A stretch of DNA of 64,000 nucleotides from Malachius bipustulatus (Eukaryota; Arthropoda; Insecta; Coleoptera; Melyridae). The translations under genes were made by a program, and so were the position numbers. Positions 59,331 to 64,000 of the stretch are shown piece by piece (the stretch's first letter is position 1; every line of letters begins with the position of its first letter). The stretch covers positions 33,763,579 to 33,827,578 of the forward strand of contig OU342638.1 of NCBI GenBank assembly GCA_910589415.1, in the 5' to 3' direction. The notes beneath the pieces were generated by a model that made no database searches, had not been told where the DNA came from, and saw only the letters and a list, made by a program, of their open reading frames with translations.

Positions 59331-60660
59331 ATTTTTTATGAACTCATACTATGAACGTAAAATAACCCCCTGGGGTGCAGTCACACAGTGATTAACAAAA
59401 TTACAACCAGCGGTGTTGTTTGAAAATCCCGCTCAGTATAGTTTCAGTTCTTCATCAACAGTTGTCGGACATAACCTAACTCGTTTTTTCCATTTTTTGT
59501 TAATTAAATCGAATCAACATCTCGAAAAATTCGATCAGATGATTTGCAAATGACGGACTTCGGACGTGTTTCATCCACATAATTTATTTTGATGAAAGTT
59601 GTCGTGCGTATATTCACACGGCGTGCATTATGAAAGGTTTAAGACGTCGCCGTGTGCACACGAAGTTTATTTATTCTGATCGTACCACTACCTGGCACGG
59701 TAAGCGCCAGTGTCGGTAATACAGGTACCCTATTTCTGGGGGTCGCGGCTACTTGAACAATATAGTACTTCCGGATGTTTTATATTTGAAAAGTACATTG
59801 GGGAAGCGTTTATTTATATCCCAACTAGGTTTTGCCAAGCCACACGCCAATAAGCGAGCGCGTACTTTTGAACTGGTCGAGGCTAGCATAACGTGTGTTT
59901 CATAAAGATATAAACCAAGGGGATATAATAATATGTTTTATGCTTTGGTTACTTCCTGGACTCTGGGGCTAATTAAGAATAACCATAGTGACAATAATTA
60001 TTTAACACTTACAACAATAAATCAATAGAATGAAAGTATGTATTTCAAAACTAACGACCGATTAAATCTTGATTTACTTATTGGATATTATTTGGAATAA
60101 AAAATTACACTGAAAGTGTAGATTCAGGTACCTGTTAAATTGGCCTTTTTTGTCGCTTGCTCTTCTGCAAATTGATTCTCCCTGAATTTATATTAAAAAT
60201 TATTTATTATTTTTTGACGCTAACGGCATAACGTCACAAGTGATAAAAATAAGTGATATTTATTATAAAGTTTTATTTACAAAATTTTCCCCAAAACAAT
60301 CAAGTTAATAAAATCTAAATTAATAATTGATTAATTTTTCCTTATCAAATAAATAAAAGATTTATTCACCTGTAAAAATTAAAGAAACAACATTTAAATT
60401 AAAGCCTCTGATTCAGGTCTTGTTATTTCTCCAGGAAAAGTTTATTATTCACATCGTCACACCTTAATGGTCAGGTCCTACATGACCCATTTGAACTCCT
60501 GAACAAACTCCACTTTCAATCTGTTTTTAATGCGGAAATTTCGCTTACGTGAGAGTGGCACATTTGACCTAAAGAAAGATGACGAAAGGAGTATACGAGT
60601 GCCTTTTTTTCTTTACATACATAGGTACTCTCTAATTAAAAAGAAAATGCAGCACAACAC
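59331..60660. other. intergenic between paralogues 2 and 3
   Basis: Contains one arm of the AGGGTACCTGTATTACCGAC family (59711-59731, inverted) and, just after it, an ACTTCCGGATGTTTTATATT piece related to the 28.5 kb repeat. Otherwise AT-rich with no exon recognised. Confidence 0.45.
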
Positions 60661-60903
60661 TACGGAAGGTTTAAATTAATAATTAACAAATAAGTTTATT
60701 CATTATTCCCAACACGCAATGACACACATTTTAAGAATTGTACGATCACGGTTACATACCAATTATCAACATATTATCCGGCAGGTAACAAAGCTAACTG
60801 AATAACAAATTACATGAACATACCTACAAAATGTTTCAAACACGAAAACAAACACTTCAGTTGGTCTCCTTTCCTATTAACGTTTATTGTATCTTGGTAC
60901 TCG

Positions 60904-62034
60904 TTAGCTTCTTCTGGTTGAGTGAATGGACTTCAAATGTCGGATGAGGGTCATTTTATTGATCGTTTCATACTGACATTCAGCACAATTGTACACAACT
61001 GCATCTTTGCAATGTTTACGTTTATAATGTCGAGTCAAATAACTTTTATAATTTGTTTTGTAAGCACATTCCTGACAGTTGTACATTTCTGGATCTTTGG
61101 AATGTTTAAGTTTATGATGTTCAGTCAAATGCTGTTTATATTTTGTTTTATATGAGCATTCCCGACATTTGTACATTTGAGCATCTTTGCAATGTTTACG
61201 TTTATAATGTCGAGTCAAATAACTTTTATAATTTGTTTTGTAAGCACATTCCTGACAGTTGTACATTTCTGGATCTTTGGAATGTTTACGTTTATGATGT
61301 TTAGTCAAATCACCTTTACTTTTTGTTTTGTAAGAACATTCCTGACAGTTGTACATTTTTGCTTCTTTATCATGTTTGATTTGATAATGTAGAGTAAAAT
61401 GACTTTTATATGTCGTCTCATAAGAACATTTCTGGCATTTGTACACATATGTATCTTTGGAATGTTTATGTTTATAATGTTTGGTCAAATCACCTTTATG
61501 TTTTGTTTTGTAAGAACATTCTTGACAGTTGTACATTTCTGGATTTTTGGAATGTTTACATTTATAATGCACGATGAAACTAGATCTAAGATTTATTTTA
61601 TACGCGCAATGTGCACAGTTATACTTGAACTCTCCTCCGCTCTTGCTTTCAGAAGATCGTGCCTGAAATGCCCCACTTTCTTGAACAGACTGACACCGAT
61701 CCTTAGAAATTCCAGCGCTACCACGACTCCCAGTCAACTGTTCCCAGACGGGTTTGTGGTCTTCGATGTCGATCTCTTCTTTCAAGGCCGACGATGAGCC
61801 TTCGGGTTCTCGTTTTATAGGAACAGGTGCCTCCCCGCAACCAGCGTCCTCGTTTTGTTCATCTTCACACTTCAACTTCGCCGAGTTGAGTAGCAAGAAG
61901 TCCTGCTCCTCCTCGGACTCCATGAACTGATCATCCTCATCATCTGAGGCTTCCGTTTTGATGATCATTTTCTCCACCTGCTGATGTTGATGGGGGCGAT
62001 AATAATTATTACCGCCGTGCTTATTTAAACTCAT
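60904..62034 (-). CDS. C2H2 zinc-finger protein, 8 fingers (paralogue 3)
   Basis: With the start at 62034 the protein has 376 residues. The frame also allows a Met three codons upstream at 62043. I prefer 62034 because MSLNKHGGNNYY aligns with MNLNEGSNYY of paralogue 2. The acidic N-terminus has four ψKxE motifs (IKTE, LKCE, IKRE, LKEE) in the same order as paralogue 2. Eight 30-residue C2H2 fingers follow. The fifth and seventh are identical in protein and nearly so in DNA over a 180-bp period, a fresh duplication of a two-finger unit. First and last fingers, and the HSTRRS end, match paralogue 2, so the copies differ mainly by fingers gained or lost in the middle. Presumed nuclear DNA-binding regulator. 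Confidence 0.9.
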   Translation of the reverse strand: MSLNKHGGNNYYRPHQHQQVEKMIIKTEASDDEDDQFMESEEEQDFLLLNSAKLKCEDEQNEDAGCGEAPVPIKREPEGSSSALKEEIDIEDHKPVWEQLTGSRGSAGISKDRCQSVQESGAFQARSSESKSGGEFKYNCAHCAYKINLRSSFIVHYKCKHSKNPEMYNCQECSYKTKHKGDLTKHYKHKHSKDTYVYKCQKCSYETTYKSHFTLHYQIKHDKEAKMYNCQECSYKTKSKGDLTKHHKRKHSKDPEMYNCQECAYKTNYKSYLTRHYKRKHCKDAQMYKCRECSYKTKYKQHLTEHHKLKHSKDPEMYNCQECAYKTNYKSYLTRHYKRKHCKDAVVYNCAECQYETINKMTLIRHLKSIHSTRRS

Positions 62035-62570
62035 GACCTTCAACTTTTATTTGAACTCACTACCTCTACCAATCGCCCAGTCCAGTTCCCAGTTATTTTA
62101 TTATTAATATTATGTACTTATTTGGGGGTAGGATAAACTGTCGATTATCTCAATAGATCACACACAACTTCATAAGAATTATTCGTTTTTTATTAGGTAT
62201 GCAATTATTGTAAGATTTGTAAGCAGAGCAGCGTTGTTGTTCCTGAAACTTTTTGATTTAATGATTTGCTATTTGCTGATTTGCTTGATTGCATTGCAAT
62301 ATTTGCAATCCTTGGGTTTAGGTTAGGTTTAGGTTGTAAAATGACGTTTCATTGTATTGACTGACATGTGACAAGCTGCTATATGTCAATGTCATTATCT
62401 CATACAACTGACATTTATTCAAAGTCATAATTGGTCGAATAGCCTCCGACAGTGGTGACGTCGTTAGCGGGGCCAACGGCCAGGGTTCCAAGCAAACAAA
62501 CGATGTTCACAAGTTTGACGTTTACAGGTTTGCCAGTTCTAATAGAAATTTAAAATTTTTAAACTTACAA
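62035..62570. promoter_or_regulatory. 5' flank of zinc-finger paralogue 3
   Basis: Shares CCCAGTCCAGTTC and the following TTATTATTAATATTATGTA with the 5' flank of paralogue 2. A TTTAGGTTAGGTTTAGG run lies near 62315. No core promoter element is certain. Confidence 0.4.
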
Positions 62571-62784
62571 TCTATAGGGTGTTCGAAAAGTAATCTGTTA
62601 TGGAGTAGGCCCTGACACAAAGAGGTTTGTCTTAGCTTCTCTATCCACTATTTACACTTACTCCACTATTTACAACTGACAGTTCTTGATTTTTTAGGTT
62701 AGGACAGTTGTCAAAACATTCAAGAACGTTAATAAAATAGGCACTCACTTTATTGACATTTTTCATAAAGCAGATAAATAAAAT

Positions 62785-63205
62785 CAATTAATTCATATAG
62801 GAGGTGAGCGAAGTGCCTTCCACCCTCCTGGGCATATTTTAATACCTCTCATTCCACGAAGGGCACTTTGTAGGTGTATCATTTATCTCGGTGAACTTCT
62901 TCTCGATCCTGCATTCAGCCAATTCACGAGGTAATAACTCCTGCACCACCCTCACTCGAAAAGGATACAAGTGAACATTTTTCCAAAGTAGCTTGGCCAC
63001 AGGTTCCCACAGAAACATCACTTTGAGGCTAGATGACGCACTGATGTGTAAGGATCGTTTTGCATAACATCCAGCATCCAGCTCTTCAGTACTCTCTTTG
63101 ATCTGCCACTTCCTGTTTTCACAACATTTCCTGTTCCTCGAAAATTTGAAATGTATCGCAAAACAGCTTCTCTAGAATTCTGGACAGTCACCACACCAGC
63201 AGGAT
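62785..63205 (-). pseudogene. decayed, internally deleted Tc1/mariner-type transposase
   Basis: On the minus strand the N-terminal helix-turn-helix part is readable (SREAVLRYISNFRGTGNV, then DPYTSVRHLASK), followed after a frameshift by FRVRVVQELLPREL, which resembles the PYK(I)xxVQEL segment of insect Tc1/mariner-superfamily transposases. Soon after comes EGGRHFAHLL, resembling the GGHFEHLL end of such proteins. The whole DDE catalytic core between these is missing. The family appears the same as, or close to, that of the fragments at 31905-32430. Confidence 0.65.
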
Positions 63206-63933
63206 AGGATACTCAATCAATAAATAAATATAGCGACAGACGGACTAACTAAAGTAACTGAACTGTATAATTTTAACTAAACTATAATATTCAGTATTCA
63301 TTCATTAATGGCTGCACTAATCACTTCGATGTCAATGATGATTGGCGACTGGCGGTGGCGGGCGAGAAAACATCACGTAAACTTTTAGGATAAAACACGA
63401 CAACTGTCAACAATGACCACGTAAACGGCTTTAATTTTGGAACCAGAATCACTTAGCCCCGCCCTGTGACGTCACACTGACGGCGTATAGTTTTTTTTTT
63501 TAATAAAGTAATAACAACAGTAACAAGTAGCTATGATCTATGAATACTCTTGAAAGAATATAAATTTGTCCCAGCTGCAAATATTCACATTGTCAACTGT
63601 CAATCTCCAAAGTGCGAATGTGGTTTCAAAATTCAAAATGGCGGTCACCATCACGGTCACGGGTCAATTAATTGTCATAGCCCTTCCGGATGTACTAGAT
63701 TCTAAGGTTGTTGACTTTTGACTTGATTCTTGACTTTGTTATTGTTTGTTTGTTTTGGTTGTTTTGTTACTTTTGTTACATTTTATAATTCATAAAAAAT
63801 ATTATTCTTCTTCTTCAACAAAAACGACTTTTATTTTTATAGAAAAATGGAAAATTGGAGGTTTGGAGGTAGGTTAGGTGTACAGTGTACACTGTCCATG
63901 TATTAATATAGACTGCGAAGGAAAACCAACATT
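63206..63933. other. flank upstream of a possible gene at the right edge
   Basis: Contains TGACGTCAC at about 63469 and an AAAATGGCGGTCACCATCAC / CCTTCCGGATGT segment (63635-63692) of the same family as the 28.5 kb repeat. A TTAGG-like AGGTAGGTTAGG lies at 63869. These sit just upstream of the ATG at 63934. Confidence 0.4.
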
Positions 63934-64000
63934 ATGAGTTTAAAAGAAGTAAATACTGGATTCTTTCAAAACGAGGACGAGGAAGACAACAAGAAAGAGG
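63934..64000 (+). CDS. possible 5' end of a gene, cut by window edge
   Basis: ATG at 63934 opens 22 codons to the end: MSLKEVNTGFFQNEDEEDNK and on. The MSL start and the quick shift to Asp/Glu recall the N-termini of the zinc-finger paralogues (MSLTGAKED..., MSLNKHGG...), so this could be a fourth, oppositely oriented family member. The visible part is too short for a firm call. Confidence 0.35.
   Translation, partial: MSLKEVNTGFFQNEDEEDNKKE

Noticed and set aside
60922..61797. Plus-strand frames opposite zinc-finger paralogue 3
   Set aside because: Antisense of the finger repeat, as for paralogue 2.

Overview
The window looks like AT-rich insect nuclear DNA. The evidence is long non-coding stretches, spliceosomal donor and acceptor signals, a GAS2-like first coding exon, several animal transposon classes and short TTAGG runs of the insect telomere type. 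I cannot fix the order from sequence alone. No bacterial operon, CRISPR array, rRNA or tRNA was seen.

Layout. 1-25.6 kb is mostly intergenic or intronic and is built from many small local tandem repeats: units of about 270, 224, about 600, 154, about 118, 150-300 and about 340 bp, plus clusters of a GGTCCTTCGAGCCGGA motif. It holds one clear single-exon gene, a BSD-domain SYAP1/Sap47-like protein (4335-5009, minus). At 25639-25883 (minus) lies the first coding exon of a GAS2-like cytoskeletal linker, carrying the start of its CH domain. Its later exons were not found. CpG-richer candidate promoter or 5'UTR exons lie at 33.5-33.9 kb and 34.9-35.3 kb.

37.8-63.2 kb is a transposon-laden cluster of C2H2 zinc-finger genes. 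Three paralogues (39878-41008, 57271-58845, 60904-62034) are all on the minus strand. They share an acidic N-terminus rich in SUMO-consensus motifs and 30-residue finger repeats. The second and third form a recent tandem duplication that includes their flanks. A possible fourth N-terminus begins at 63934 on the plus strand and runs off the window.

Between the first and second zinc-finger genes sits a three-level transposon nest. A decayed LINE is split by a 5.1 kb Ty3/gypsy-type LTR retrotransposon with LTRs that look identical and a 5-bp target duplication. That element's gag is in turn split by a 6.3 kb foldback-type DNA transposon with a 9-bp target duplication and about 28 copies of a 157-bp tandem repeat in one arm. 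A second LINE (37.8-39.5 kb) carries a 616-bp TTAA-flanked piggyBac-like MITE with nested palindromes. Further elements include a 1-kb foldback hairpin (42.2-43.2 kb), small dispersed palindromes and two decayed Tc1/mariner-type transposase remnants.

The most notable content is the nested, apparently very young mobile-element activity inside a zinc-finger cluster. No new enzymatic system was recognised.
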